A DNA stretch of 64,000 nucleotides from Xanthomonas sp. AM6 (GTDB lineage: Bacteria; Pseudomonadota; Gammaproteobacteria; Xanthomonadales; Xanthomonadaceae), in NCBI RefSeq assembly GCF_025665335.1, contig NZ_CP106869.1, positions 1,390,501 through 1,454,500 of the forward strand. Direction: 5' to 3'. Positions 52,568 to 62,536 of the stretch are shown here, one piece after another (the stretch's first letter is position 1; each line of letters begins with the position of its first letter). Under the pieces are notes generated by a model. The model saw only the letters and a list, made by a program, of their open reading frames with translations. It did no database searches and had not been told where the DNA came from. The position numbers were made by a program, and so were the translations under genes.

Positions 52568-53587
52568 GTGTCTGCAAGCAGTTCGCCAGTAGGAGCGGCC
52601 GCCTCGCGCGCCGAGCCTTTCATCGCCGCCGACGTCGGCGGCACGCATGTCCGGATCGGCCTGGTGGCGCGCGGTGACGCGACCGACACCGCGCCGGTCA
52701 AGGTGCTGGACTATCGCAAGTACCGCTGTGCCGACTACCCGGGCCTGGCCGAGATCATCGGCGAGTTCCTGTCCGGGGTGACCGGGCCGGCGCCCACCCG
52801 CGGCGTGATCGCCAGCGCCGGCTATGCGCTGGAGGACGGCCGGGTGATCACCACCAACCTGCCGTGGAGCCTGTCGCCGCCGGAGATCCGCGAGCGCCTG
52901 GGCCTGCAGGCATTGCACCTGGTCAACGATTTCGAGGCGGTGGCGTACGCGGCCTCGTCAATGGACGCCAGCGAAGTGCTGCACGTGACCGGCCCGCGCA
53001 AGGCGCAGCGCGGACCGGCGCTGGTGATCGGCCCGGGGACCGGGCTGGGCGCGGCGGTCTGGATTCCCGCCAACGGCGGCGCCGTGGTGCTGGCCACCGA
53101 AGCCGGCCATGCGGCCCTGCCGCTGGGCAGCGAACTGGAGTTGGCCATGGCGCAACGGCTGCTGCGCACGCGCAGCTACGTGCCGGTGGAGCATTTCCTG
53201 TCCGGTCCCGGGTTGCTCAACCTCTATAGAGTGTTGTGCGAACTGCGCGACGCTGCGCCGGTGCATGCCACGCCCAGCGAGGTCACCGCGGCGGCGCTGG
53301 CCGGGCACGATGCGCTGGCGCGCGAGGCGCTGTCGGCGTTCTGCGGCCTGCTCGGCAGCGTGGTCGGCGACATGGCGCTGCTGTACGGCATCCAGAGCGG
53401 CATCTACCTGGCCGGCGGCTTCCTGCCGCAGATCGGCGAATTCCTGGCCGCCAGCGATTTCGTCGCGCGCTACTTGAACAAGGGCGCGATGCGTCCGGCG
53501 CTGGAGCAGATCCCGGTGAAGCTCGTGGAGCACGGCCAGCTCGGGGTGATCGGCGCGGCCAACTGGTTCCTGCAGCAGCAGCGGTAG
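52568..53587 (+). CDS. glk: Glucokinase-family sugar kinase (candidate GlcNAc kinase)
   Basis: This 339-residue kinase is of the non-ROK glucokinase family. The start is GTG 52568 (GGGAG 5 bases upstream); an in-frame ATG 36 bases earlier lacks a site. The phosphate-binding motif IAADVGGTHVRIGLV lies near residue 19. GYALEDGRVITTNLPW, VNDFEAVAYA and VIGPGTGLGAAV follow. Its place beside N-glycan enzymes and behind a NagR-type box suggests GlcNAc or mannose as substrate, as for nagK-II genes of X. campestris. That is inferred from context. Confidence 0.88.
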   Translation: MSASSSPVGAAASRAEPFIAADVGGTHVRIGLVARGDATDTAPVKVLDYRKYRCADYPGLAEIIGEFLSGVTGPAPTRGVIASAGYALEDGRVITTNLPWSLSPPEIRERLGLQALHLVNDFEAVAYAASSMDASEVLHVTGPRKAQRGPALVIGPGTGLGAAVWIPANGGAVVLATEAGHAALPLGSELELAMAQRLLRTRSYVPVEHFLSGPGLLNLYRVLCELRDAAPVHATPSEVTAAALAGHDALAREALSAFCGLLGSVVGDMALLYGIQSGIYLAGGFLPQIGEFLAASDFVARYLNKGAMRPALEQIPVKLVEHGQLGVIGAANWFLQQQR

Positions 53588-53877
53588 CGCGTCGCGATCC
53601 GGTGGTTCGCGGCGTCGAAGCGGACCGGTTGCGACCGGTCGGTCGGTAACGCACGCCGCGACTGAAGTCGCTCCCGCATGCAGGCGGCCGCGTCGGGCGG
53701 GCGCCGCGTGGCCCGTCGCGGCGATCCGTCGCCACGGGCTTTTTCTTCTCGATCTCGGCGCCCGTCGCCGGCGCGCAATCGCTCCTGCAGCGACGTTTCG
53801 TGCCGGCCAGCGACGAAGCCGCGGCCGGGCATGCGCGCATGGCGGCGGCGGCCGCGCCGCCGCCGCCATCGCCGCGA

Positions 53878-56496
53878 CTACAGCGTGAAGTGCACGCTGA
53901 GCATGTAGCCGCGCCCGTTCTTGTACAGGTAGTAGGGCTGGCTCTCCTGGCCGACGTAGCTGTAGTAGGTCTCGTCGAGCAGGTTGCTGCCTTCCAGCTG
54001 CAGCTTGACCTTGTCGGTGATCGCGTAGGACACCGACGCATCGAGCTGGGTGAAGGCGTCGGTCATCTGGTTCGCGCCCAGGCGCCCGATCTGGGTGAAG
54101 TAGGCCGAACGCCAGCCCAGGGTCAGCCGCGCTTCCCAGGGCCCCTTCTCGAAGTAGGGGCTGAGGTTGTAGCTGTTCTTGGAGTTGTAGGGCAGGTTGT
54201 AGTCGCCCTGGGTGTCGGCCTTGGAATAGGTGTAGTTCGCCGCCACGCCGAAACCGCCGCCCAGTTCCTGCTGGTAGCTCAGCGACACGCCCTTGACCTT
54301 GGCCGCGCCGGAGTTCTGCGGCAGGGTCACCTCGTAGATGTCCTCGCGGTTATAGGTGTTGTTGTGCAGCGGCCGCTGCACCAGGGTCTGCAGGATGTAG
54401 TTGGAGATGTCGCGGTAGAACAGCTCGCCGGCGAGCACGCTGTTGGGCGCGAAATACCATTCCAGCGACGCGCCGTAGTTGGTGGAGCGGTACGGATCCA
54501 GCGCCGGATTGCCACTGCTGGCGGTGAGCTTGTTGTCGTCGGCGTTGACGTAGGGGGTGAGGTCGGCATAGCGCGGGCGGGCGATCACCTTGGCCGCGGC
54601 CACGCGCAGGATCAGTGCGTCGGACAGGTCGTAGGCGAAGTTCAGCGACGGCAGCCATTCGCCGTAGGACTTGTTGTAGCGCACCGGCGCATAGGCGCTG
54701 CCGTCGTACTGGTAGCCGCCGATCGCGTCGCGGGTGTTGACGTAGCGCACGCCGATGTTGCCGCGGTAGTTGTAGCCGGAGAAATCGGCCTGCAGGTAGG
54801 CGGCGCGGTTGCGCTCGACCACGTCGAAGGTGCTGCCGTAGCTGGGCGCCAGCGTATCGCTGCCGGGCAGGCCGCTGACGTAGCCGATCAGCGCGCCCGG
54901 GCTCTGCCGCGGCCAATGGCGCATGTCGTCGCTGACCGACAGGCCGTCCAGGTAGCCGCCGGGCGTGTCGCCGCCGTAGACCGCGCCCAGCGTGGTGGCC
55001 GGATCGGCCGGGAAGCTGTCGTAGTACATGTCCTGGGCGGTGCTGTGGCGGGTGGCCTTCACTCCGAGCCGCAGCTTGGTGATCGGGCCCCAGGCCACGT
55101 CGTGGTCGAAGTCCAGCTGCGCGTAGCGTTCCTTGTCCAGGTTCGGATAGCGGTTCACGGTGGCGCCGATCACCGACATCGTGTCCAGCGCCGACGGCGG
55201 CACGGCGTAGTCCACGCCGACCCTGCGATGGTCGATCGCGTAGTCGTAGGCGCCGTTGCCGCGGAAGGTGAGGCCGTAGATGCGGTCGGCGCCGCCGGCC
55301 GAGCGGGTCGCGCCGACCTGGCCGGAGACGTTCCAGCCGTCGCCATGCCAATCGCCGCGCAGGGTGTTGCTGCTGGTCTTGACCGTGGTGTTGCGCACGT
55401 ACGAATCGAGGATGGTCTCGGCGTTGCCGCCGTAGGCGCCGGAGGTGGCGACGCCGTCGACCACGTCCAGCGCGGTGGCGTTGGCCGGGACGAAGTTGGC
55501 GTAGCGGCTCTGGTTGACGTTGTCGAAGGTCTCCTCGACGTACAGGCCGGTGTAGGTCAGCTCGAACGCGTCGTTGGGTTTCCACTGCAGCGAGCCGGTG
55601 ACGCCGTCGCGCTTGCGGGTCTGGGTGAACAGCGCGCTGTTGATCGCGGTCGGGTAGACGCCCTGCTTGCCGGCGGCGACCGCATCGGGGAATCCGGCGC
55701 CCTGGATGTCGCTGTAGCCGAAGATCTCCACGCCGTCGCGGCGCAGCGAGCGTTCCGAATGCATCACCGAACCGAGCACGCCGAGCGTGCCGGCGTCGTT
55801 CTTCCAGTTGTACAGCAGCGAGGCGTTGGGCTTGCCGTCCTCGGAGCGGTCGTTGTAGCCGTAGCTGACGCTGCCGGTCAGCAGGTCCGGCTCCAGTTCC
55901 AGCGGCTTGCGCGTGTGCAGGATCACGGTGCCGCCGAGGCTGCCTTCGTCGATGCTGGCCTGCGGGCTTTTGTACACCTCGGCGCTGCCGATCACCTCCG
56001 GCGCCAGCAGCGAGTAGTTGAACGAGCGGCTGTCCGGGTTGTTCGGATCGCCGCCCCAGCTGGTGGAGGCGATGCTCTGGCCGTTGAGCAGGACCCGGTT
56101 CAAGGCCGGGTCGGTGCCCAGGATCGACACCTTCTCGCCTTCGCCGAACTGGCGGTCGACGCTGACCCCGGGCAGGTGCGACAGCGATTCGGCGACGTTG
56201 GCGGCGGGGAACTTGCCCACGTCCTCGGCCGAGATCGCATCGACGATGGCGTCGGCGTTGCGCTTGATGTTGAGCGATTTCTGCAGGCTGGCGCGGTAGC
56301 CGGTGACCTTGACCGCATCCAGTTCCTGGACCGCGGGCGAAGCCTGGGCGCTAGTCGTGGCGGCCGTGCCGTCGGCCGTGGGCGGCGCCGTGGCGTCGCG
56401 CGGTTGCTCGGGAAGTTGTTGGGCGAGGGCGCTGGCGGGCGCGGCCAGGACGGCGGCGACGGCGAAGGCCAGGGGAGCGAGGCGGATGCGATTCAA
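53878..56496 (-). CDS. TonB-dependent receptor, second
   Basis: This 872-residue receptor starts at TTG 56496 with GGAG 9 bases upstream and a clear signal peptide after it (LAPLAFAVAAVLAAPASALA). Earlier in-frame starts give an Arg-rich extension unlike a leader. The plug begins DAVKVTGYRASLQKSLN and continues GKFPAANVAESLSHLPG. Barrel strands and a C-terminal SVHFTL close the protein. It is paralogous to the receptor at 49075-51693. It lies tail-to-tail with the kinase gene across 290 bases holding a single REP half (53656-53680) and no gene. Glycan import is likely. Confidence 0.9.
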   Translation of the reverse strand: MNRIRLAPLAFAVAAVLAAPASALAQQLPEQPRDATAPPTADGTAATTSAQASPAVQELDAVKVTGYRASLQKSLNIKRNADAIVDAISAEDVGKFPAANVAESLSHLPGVSVDRQFGEGEKVSILGTDPALNRVLLNGQSIASTSWGGDPNNPDSRSFNYSLLAPEVIGSAEVYKSPQASIDEGSLGGTVILHTRKPLELEPDLLTGSVSYGYNDRSEDGKPNASLLYNWKNDAGTLGVLGSVMHSERSLRRDGVEIFGYSDIQGAGFPDAVAAGKQGVYPTAINSALFTQTRKRDGVTGSLQWKPNDAFELTYTGLYVEETFDNVNQSRYANFVPANATALDVVDGVATSGAYGGNAETILDSYVRNTTVKTSSNTLRGDWHGDGWNVSGQVGATRSAGGADRIYGLTFRGNGAYDYAIDHRRVGVDYAVPPSALDTMSVIGATVNRYPNLDKERYAQLDFDHDVAWGPITKLRLGVKATRHSTAQDMYYDSFPADPATTLGAVYGGDTPGGYLDGLSVSDDMRHWPRQSPGALIGYVSGLPGSDTLAPSYGSTFDVVERNRAAYLQADFSGYNYRGNIGVRYVNTRDAIGGYQYDGSAYAPVRYNKSYGEWLPSLNFAYDLSDALILRVAAAKVIARPRYADLTPYVNADDNKLTASSGNPALDPYRSTNYGASLEWYFAPNSVLAGELFYRDISNYILQTLVQRPLHNNTYNREDIYEVTLPQNSGAAKVKGVSLSYQQELGGGFGVAANYTYSKADTQGDYNLPYNSKNSYNLSPYFEKGPWEARLTLGWRSAYFTQIGRLGANQMTDAFTQLDASVSYAITDKVKLQLEGSNLLDETYYSYVGQESQPYYLYKNGRGYMLSVHFTL

Positions 56497-56981
56497 GCGG
56501 GCGGTCTCCGAAAGATGCACAGGACACGAAAGGCCCGCCGGCGTGGCGGCGGGCAAGCGACGCCATCGGCCCGGATGCGGCGCGATGGGTGAATCGAAAC
56601 GGGCGGCAGCGCGCGCCTGCCGCCGAGCGGCGGATGCGGCGTCCGGAATCCGGCCGTGCTGCGTGCCGGCGAGCGCGCGCAGCGGATGGATGCGGTAGCG
56701 GCGGAGGGCGCGCGTCGTGCTGCGTGCGGACGTCGTCGGGGCAGGCCGCCGCACGGCGATGCTGCGTGACAGGGTTTTGATCGATCCAAACCGGAGGGAT
56801 CCGTGTTGGCTCAGGAGCGCCGACTGTGTCGCGCTTGTCCTTCGTTGTCAACGCGTGCGCGGCGGCGATTTTGTTCAAAAACCGCTGTTTTCCAGGCGAA
56901 TACGCAAGCGCGAGGCGCGCTGCGGCGCCGTTTTGCGCGGCACCTTTCCGCGCCGATGTCTACACGATTGTGTGCGTCAGC
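56497..56981. other. Leader of the second receptor, no gene
   Basis: These 485 bases between the receptor start and rsmE hold no convincing gene. GTTGTCAACG at about 56844 resembles one half of the NagR-type box but lacks the other half. Confidence 0.5.
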
Positions 56982-57713
56982 TCACAGGTCGCCATGCTGC
57001 GCCTGCAGCACCGCGATCGCGGCCAGCCCGGCGGTTTCGGTGCGCAGGATGCGCGGCCCCAGGCGCAGCGCGGCGAAGCCGGCGGCCTGCAGCGTGGCGC
57101 GATCGCGCGGCGACCAGCCGCCTTCCGGGCCGATCGCGATCGTCGCTGCGTTGCCGGCGATCTGCAGCGTGCGCAGCCGGTGCTCGCCCTGCGGATCGAG
57201 GGTGAGCTTCAGTTGTTCGCCGGCCACGGCCGCCGCGGCATCGGCCAGCGCCAGCGGCGCGGACAGCGCGGGCACGCGCGCGCGGCCGGATTGCTCGCAG
57301 GCCGAGACGACCACGCTGCGCCAGTGCGCCACGCGCTTGTCCACCCGCGCGGCGTCGAGCTTCACTTCGGTGCGCTCGGCCCACACCGGCACGATCGCGG
57401 CCACGCCCAGTTCGGTCGCCTTCTGCAGGATCAGGTCCATCTTCTCGCCGCGCGCCACGCCCTGCAGCAGGGTGATCGCCAGCGGCGATTCGTTGTGCGC
57501 CGGCCGCGCCGCGCCGATCCGCGCGCTGGCGCCGCGCTTGCCGACCTGCAGCAGTTCGGCGTCGTAATCGCAGCCGTCGCCGTTGAACAGCACGCAACGG
57601 TCGCCCTCGCGCAAGCGCAGCACGCGCAGCAGGTGCCCGGCGACGTCCTCCGGCAGTACCAGGTCGTCGCCCTCGCGCAGCGGCAGCTCGACATGGCAGC
57701 GGGTCAGGCGCAT
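56982..57713 (-). CDS. rsmE: 16S rRNA m3U1498 methyltransferase
   Basis: This 243-residue SPOUT methyltransferase uses S-adenosylmethionine to methylate U1498 of 16S rRNA. Motifs visible are IAIGPEGGWSPRDRA near residue 190 and LRLGPRILRTETAGLAA at the C-terminus, forming the trefoil knot. The N-terminal PUA-like domain holds LPEDVAGHLLRVLRLREGD. The length is typical. It overlaps bioA by 10 bases, so the two are co-transcribed. Confidence 0.95.
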   Translation of the reverse strand: MRLTRCHVELPLREGDDLVLPEDVAGHLLRVLRLREGDRCVLFNGDGCDYDAELLQVGKRGASARIGAARPAHNESPLAITLLQGVARGEKMDLILQKATELGVAAIVPVWAERTEVKLDAARVDKRVAHWRSVVVSACEQSGRARVPALSAPLALADAAAAVAGEQLKLTLDPQGEHRLRTLQIAGNAATIAIGPEGGWSPRDRATLQAAGFAALRLGPRILRTETAGLAAIAVLQAQHGDL

Positions 57714-59095
57714 GCCACGGCCTCGTCGATCGCGGCCAGGGTGGTTTCGGCGAGCAGCGCCAACTGCTCGTCGTCCACGCAGTACGGCGGCATCCAGTAC
57801 AGCACGTCGCCCAGCGGGCGCAGCACCACGCCGCGCCGCAGCGCCGCGCGATAGGCGTGCAGGCCGACCCGCGCGCCGGCCGCGAACGGGGTGCGCCTGT
57901 CGCCGTCGCGGGTCAGTTCGAACGCGACCACCATCCCGGCCTGGCGCACGTCGGCCACGTGCGGGTGGTCGTTGAACGGCGCCGACAGCGCGCGCATGGT
58001 CTCGGCCGTGCCGCGGTTGCGCATGATCACGTCGTCCTGCTGGAAGATCCGCAGGCAGGCCAGCGCCGCGGCGCAGGCCAGCGGGTTGCCGGTGTAGCTG
58101 TGCGAGTGCAGGAACGCGCGCTCGCGGCTGTCGTCGAGGAAGGCGTCATATAAGTGTTGCGTGGCCAGCACCGCCGATAGCGGCAGGAAGCCGCCGGTCA
58201 GGCCCTTGGACAGGCACAGCAGGTCCGGCATCACCCCGGCCTGCTCGCAGGCGAACAGGGTGCCGGTGCGGCCGAAGCCGGTGGCGATCTCGTCGGCGAT
58301 CAGGAACGCGCCGTTGGCGTCGCACAGTTCGCGCGCGCGGCGCAGGTAGGCCGGATCGTGCATGCGCATGCCGCCGGCGCATTGCAGGCGCGGTTCCAGG
58401 ATCACCGCGCAGATCTCGCCCGGATGGCGGTCGAACAGGTCGGCCAGCGCATCGGCGGCGGCATCGGCGCGCTGCCGCGCGGTCTGCCCCGGCGCGGCGA
58501 GGTAGGCATCGGGCGAGGGCGCGAACAGCGCCTCGGCCAGCAGCGGCGCGTACACCCGCCGGTACAGCGGGATGTCGCCGACCGCCAGCGCGCCGATGGT
58601 CTCGCCGTGGTAGCCGTTCTCCAGCGCGACGAAGCGGGTGCGGCGGGTCTCGCCGCGGTTGTGGAAATAGTGGAAGGCCATCTTCAGCGCCACTTCGACC
58701 CCGGCCGAGCCGTTGTCGGCGTAGAACACCTTGGCCAGCGGCGCGCGCCCGTCCTGGCGCGGCGCCAGCGCCAGCAGCTGCTCGGCCAGCTCCACCGCCG
58801 GCGCGTGGCTGAAGCCGGCCAGCATCACCTGTTCCAGCTGCGTGGCCTGCGCGGCGATGGCCGCGGCGATGCGCGGCTCGCTGTGGCCGAACAGGTTGGT
58901 CCACCAGCTGCTCACCGCATCCAGGTAGCGGTTGCCCTCGTGATCGATCAGCCAGGCGCCTTCGCCGCGCGCGATCGGCAGCAGCGGCAGGGTGTCCGGA
59001 TGCTCGCGCATCTGCGTACAGGGGTGCCACAGCACGGCGAGGTCGCGTTGCCGCCACGCGGCGGCAGTCTGTGATGCGGTCAGGTCTGTTAGCAT
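57704..59095 (-). CDS. bioA: Adenosylmethionine--8-amino-7-oxononanoate aminotransferase
   Basis: This 463-residue class III PLP aminotransferase of biotin synthesis converts KAPA to DAPA with SAM as amino donor. The N-terminal HPCTQM motif (residues about 24-29) is characteristic of BioA and separates it from related transaminases. AVSSWWTNLFGHSEP and ENGYHGETIGALAVGD follow. The PLP lysine is Lys297 in LSKGLTGGFLPLS. It is divergent from nudE. Confidence 0.95.
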   Translation of the reverse strand: MLTDLTASQTAAAWRQRDLAVLWHPCTQMREHPDTLPLLPIARGEGAWLIDHEGNRYLDAVSSWWTNLFGHSEPRIAAAIAAQATQLEQVMLAGFSHAPAVELAEQLLALAPRQDGRAPLAKVFYADNGSAGVEVALKMAFHYFHNRGETRRTRFVALENGYHGETIGALAVGDIPLYRRVYAPLLAEALFAPSPDAYLAAPGQTARQRADAAADALADLFDRHPGEICAVILEPRLQCAGGMRMHDPAYLRRARELCDANGAFLIADEIATGFGRTGTLFACEQAGVMPDLLCLSKGLTGGFLPLSAVLATQHLYDAFLDDSRERAFLHSHSYTGNPLACAAALACLRIFQQDDVIMRNRGTAETMRALSAPFNDHPHVADVRQAGMVVAFELTRDGDRRTPFAAGARVGLHAYRAALRRGVVLRPLGDVLYWMPPYCVDDEQLALLAETTLAAIDEAVACA

Positions 59096-59169
59096 TTCGC
59101 GCTCATGAACAGGTTCTTCGCTCCGTGCATTCTATCGGCCGACGCCGCGCCGCGCCGCGGGGTGGCGGC

Positions 59170-59724
59170 GTGAGCCGTCCGTTGCCGATCATCCATGCGC
59201 TGCGCGAGCGCAGCGAGTCCGCCAGCGAACGCAAGGTCGAGGAGCTGGACCTGGAGTTCAGCAACGGCGAGCGGCGCGTGTTCCACCGGCTCAAGTCCCC
59301 CGGCCACGGCGCGGTGGTGGTGGTGCCGATGCTGGACGCGCAGACCGTGCTGCTGGTACGCGAATACGCCGCTGGTGTGCACCGCTACGAGCTGGGCCTG
59401 GTCAAGGGCCGCATCGATGCCGGCGAGACGCCGCTGCAGGCGGCCGACCGCGAACTCAAGGAAGAGGCCGGCTACGGCGCCCGGCAGCTGCAGGTGCTGC
59501 GCGCGATGACCCTGGCGCCCACCTATATGAGCCACCAGTCGTGGCTGGTGCTGGCGCAAGACCTCTATCCCGAAAAACTGGCCGGCGACGAGCCGGAGGA
59601 ACTTGAAGTGGTGCCCTGGAAACTGGCTGAACTGGATCAATTGATGTTGCGCGAGGATTTTTCCGAAGGGCGTTCGCTGGCGGCGCTGTTCATCGTCCGC
59701 GAGTGGCTGGGTCGCGCCGGATGA
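59170..59724 (+). CDS. nudE: ADP compounds hydrolase NudE
   Basis: This is a 184-residue Nudix hydrolase. GTG 59170 gives the usual family length. The Nudix box GRIDAGETPLQAADRELKEE lies at residues 80-99 and continues AGYG. It is expected to hydrolyse ADP-ribose, NADH and Ap3A. A PTYMSHQSWLVLAQDLYPEK segment follows, typical of the NudE branch. It is coupled to cysQ through ATGA. Confidence 0.92.
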   Translation: MSRPLPIIHALRERSESASERKVEELDLEFSNGERRVFHRLKSPGHGAVVVVPMLDAQTVLLVREYAAGVHRYELGLVKGRIDAGETPLQAADRELKEEAGYGARQLQVLRAMTLAPTYMSHQSWLVLAQDLYPEKLAGDEPEELEVVPWKLAELDQLMLREDFSEGRSLAALFIVREWLGRAG

Positions 59725-60521
59725 TCCGCATCACCGCAGACCTGCGCGAAACCGTCATCGCCATCGCCATCGACGCCGCCGCGGCGATCATGGCCGTCTA
59801 CGCCACCGGCTTCGAGGTCGAGCACAAGGCCGACGCCAGCCCGCTGACCCAGGCCGACCTGGCCGCGCACCGGATCATCGTCGAGGGCCTGGAGCGGCTG
59901 ACCCCGGACCTGCCGGTGCTGTCGGAGGAATCGGCGCACATTCCGTGGGAGGTGCGCGAGCACTGGACGAGCTACTGGCTGGTGGACCCGCTCGACGGCA
60001 CCCGCGAGTTCGTCAAGCGCAACGGCGAGTTCAGCGTCAACATCGCGCTGATCCACCAGGGCGCGCCGGTGTTCGGCGTGGTCCAGGCGCCGGTCGACGG
60101 CCGCGTCTGGCACGCGGTGCGCGGCGAGCAGGCCTACCGCCGCGACGGCTTCCGCGACACCGCGCTGGACACGCGGCGGCCGGCCGCCACGCCGCTGCGG
60201 GTGGCCGCCAGCCGTTCGCACCGCGATCCGCGCACCGATGCGCTGCTGCAGCGCATGGGCGAGACCGAGGTGATCGCGCAGGGCTCGTCGCTGAAGTTCT
60301 GCCGCATCGCCGACGGCGAGCTGGACGTGTACCCGCGCTTCGGCCCGACCTCCGAATGGGACACCGCGGCCGGCCAGTGCGTGCTGCAGTCCGCCGGTGG
60401 CGTCTTGCTCGCAGCCGGTACCGGCAAGCCGTTCCGCTACAACCGGCGCGAATCGCTGCTCAACGGCGACTTCATGGCGCTGGGCGATCCGTCGCTGCCC
60501 TGGCGCAGCTGGCTGGGCTGA
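59721..60521 (+). CDS. cysQ: 3'(2'),5'-bisphosphate nucleotidase CysQ
   Basis: This 266-residue Mg-dependent phosphatase of the inositol monophosphatase superfamily recycles PAP from sulfate assimilation. Metal ligands are visible: Glu69-Glu70 in LSEESA and DPLDGT at residues 89-94. The C-terminal GPTSEWDTAAGQ motif completes the site. The start overlaps the nudE stop. Two hundred ten bases without a gene follow. Confidence 0.95.
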   Translation: MIRITADLRETVIAIAIDAAAAIMAVYATGFEVEHKADASPLTQADLAAHRIIVEGLERLTPDLPVLSEESAHIPWEVREHWTSYWLVDPLDGTREFVKRNGEFSVNIALIHQGAPVFGVVQAPVDGRVWHAVRGEQAYRRDGFRDTALDTRRPAATPLRVAASRSHRDPRTDALLQRMGETEVIAQGSSLKFCRIADGELDVYPRFGPTSEWDTAAGQCVLQSAGGVLLAAGTGKPFRYNRRESLLNGDFMALGDPSLPWRSWLG

Positions 60522-60731
60522 GCGGCGCTGCCGGCGGCTTCGGCGTCGCCGCTGCGGTTGACCCGGTTGCGACGCGCGCCGCTGGCAACGCAGGAGGTTT
60601 GCGGCGTTCGGCGCACCTTGTGCACGAACGCCGCGTAGCGCCGGTCGCCGCGTGCGTGCCGCCCGCCGCGCCGGCCGCTCTGCCAAACTAACGGCCAGGC
60701 GGCGCCGTTGCCGTCGCATCGGAACCACCCC

Positions 60732-61553
60732 GTGACCGCAGCCCGTTACGACCTTCCCGCCCTGCTCGAGATCATGGCGCGCCTGCGCGACCGCGAGCAC
60801 GGCTGCCCCTGGGACCTGGAGCAGGATTTCGCCAGCATCGCCGCGTACACGATCGAGGAAGCGTACGAGGTCGCCGACGCGATCGACCGCCACGACCTGG
60901 GCGAACTGAAGGACGAACTCGGCGACCTGCTGCTGCAGGTGGTGTTCCATGCGCAGATGGCGCGCGAGCAGGGGGCCTTCGGTTTCGACGACGTGGTCGA
61001 AGCGATCTGCGACAAGATGGTGCGCCGGCATCCGCACGTGTTCGGCGACAGCCAGGTCGCCGATGCCCGGCAGCAGACGCTGAACTGGGAGCAGATCAAG
61101 CGCGACGAGCGCGCCGCGGCCGGCAAGACCGACAGCTCGGCGCTGGCCGGGATCGCGCGCGGCCTGCCGGAATGGCAGCGCGCGGTGAAGCTGCAGGCGC
61201 GCGCGGCGCGGGTCGGCTTCGACTGGCCGCAGCCGGGGCCGGTGCTGGACAAGCTGCAGGAAGAACTGGAGGAAGTGCGCGCGGAGTTCGCGCGCGGCCC
61301 GGTGCAGGACAACCAGGCGCGGCTGCAGGACGAGATCGGCGACCTGCTGTTCGTCTGCGCCAACCTCGCGCGCCACGCCCAGGTCGACGTCGGCGCCGCG
61401 CTGCGCCACGCCAACCAGAAATTCGAGCGCCGCTTCCGCGCGATGGAGCAGCTGGCGCAGCACGACGGCACTGCGCTGGATGGCCTGGCGCTGGAGCAGC
61501 AGGAGGCGTACTGGCAGCGCGCCAAGCGCCAGGAACGCGACCCGGCGCGGTGA
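60732..61553 (+). CDS. mazG: Nucleoside triphosphate pyrophosphohydrolase MazG
   Basis: This 273-residue protein carries two MazG repeats. GTG 60732 was chosen because the N-terminal motif [20 protein letters not shown] follows closely. [10 protein letters not shown] and [20 protein letters not shown] make the first metal site, and [10 protein letters not shown] with [16 protein letters not shown] the second. It hydrolyses NTPs to NMP and pyrophosphate and lowers (p)ppGpp in some bacteria. Its stop overlaps the next start. Confidence 0.95.
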   Translation: MTAARYDLPALLEIMARLRDREHGCPWDLEQDFASIAAYTIEEAYEVADAIDRHDLGELKDELGDLLLQVVFHAQMAREQGAFGFDDVVEAICDKMVRRHPHVFGDSQVADARQQTLNWEQIKRDERAAAGKTDSSALAGIARGLPEWQRAVKLQARAARVGFDWPQPGPVLDKLQEELEEVRAEFARGPVQDNQARLQDEIGDLLFVCANLARHAQVDVGAALRHANQKFERRFRAMEQLAQHDGTALDGLALEQQEAYWQRAKRQERDPAR

Positions 61554-61873
61554 AGACGCTGCTGCTGTTCGTGCTGACCGCGCTGGCCGAGATCGCCGGC
61601 TGCTACCTGCCGTACCTGTGGCTGCGCGAGCAGCGCAGCGCCTGGCTGCTGTTGCCGGCGGCCGCCAGCCTGGCCCTGTTCGTCTGGTTGCTGAGCCTGC
61701 ATCCGCAGGCCAGCGGCCGCGTCTATGCCGCCTACGGCGGCGTCTACATCGCGGTGGCGTTGCTGTGGCTGTGGGCGGTGGAATCGATCCGGCCCACGCG
61801 CTGGGACCTGCTCGGCGCCGGCCTGTGCCTGCTGGGCATGGCGGTGATCATGTTCGCGCCGCGGCAGGGCTGA
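61550..61873 (+). CDS. YnfA family (UPF0060) membrane protein
   Basis: This 107-residue protein starts at GTG 61550, overlapping the mazG stop. It has four transmembrane helices, with the family pattern [16 protein letters not shown] near the N-terminus, [12 protein letters not shown] in the middle and [20 protein letters not shown] at the end. The family is related to small multidrug/metabolite transporters, with no firm substrate. Bases 61874-62165 hold no supported gene. Confidence 0.9.
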   Translation: MKTLLLFVLTALAEIAGCYLPYLWLREQRSAWLLLPAAASLALFVWLLSLHPQASGRVYAAYGGVYIAVALLWLWAVESIRPTRWDLLGAGLCLLGMAVIMFAPRQG

Positions 61874-62165
61874 CGCGCGCGGCGGGTCGGCGCACGCCGT
61901 GCGCCGCAATCGTCCAGTACGGCGACCGGCGTTGCGGGGCCGCTCAGCATCTTCCACGAGACGTTCGACGTCACCGCGCTGGGCGCGTGCGGATGCAGCA
62001 GCAGGCCGCGGTGGTCGCGGCGCTGCCCGATGCCGACCCCCGGACCGCTCGGCTGGATGGGCAGGGCGCCATGCGCCTGCAGCGCCGGCGCGGGCACACC
62101 TTCTTTAATACGGGCGCCAGTGCGGCGTATGCTGGCGGCCTGCGTTGCCTCGGGAGGGCCGCCGC

Positions 62166-62468
62166 ATGCGCCGCTTCGCCAGCTTCCGCGAGTTCTATCC
62201 ATTCTATTTGAGCGAGCACCGGCATCCGCTGTCGCGGCGGCTGCATTTCGCCGGCAGCGTCGCGGTGCTGCTGGCCGTGCTGCTGGCGCTGTGCACCGGC
62301 CAGCCGCGCTGGCTGTGGGCGGCGCCATTGTGCGGCTACGGCTGCGCCTGGATCGGCCACTTCCTCTTCGAGAAGAACCGCCCGGCGACCTTCCGCCACC
62401 CGCTGTATTCCTTGGCCGGCGACTGGGTCATGTTCAGGGACATGCTGCTCGGGCGCATCCGCTGGTAG
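62166..62468 (+). CDS. DUF962/Mpo1-like membrane protein
   Basis: This 100-residue protein has GGAGG 9 bases before the ATG. Typical motifs are FREFYPFYLSEHRHPLSRRLH (in two parts) and GHFLFEKNRPATFRHPLYSL. Two hydrophobic helices lie between. Yeast Mpo1 is an iron-dependent dioxygenase of 2-hydroxy fatty acids, and the conserved His residues seen here are the presumed metal ligands. The role in bacteria is not established. Confidence 0.9.
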   Translation: MRRFASFREFYPFYLSEHRHPLSRRLHFAGSVAVLLAVLLALCTGQPRWLWAAPLCGYGCAWIGHFLFEKNRPATFRHPLYSLAGDWVMFRDMLLGRIRW

Positions 62469-62536
62469 CGCCGGCCGCCTGGCGGCGCTCGCTATACTCG
62501 CGCTGCAGTCATCCTTTTGGTTAATGGAGCAACCTG

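Noticed and set aside
53800..56592. Plus-strand open frame of 930 codons
   Set aside because: It lies antisense to the second TonB receptor, which has signal peptide, plug and barrel motifs.
56844..56854. NagR-type operator upstream of the second receptor
   Set aside because: Only one half (GTTGTCAACG) is present. The left half does not match, so it is not called.
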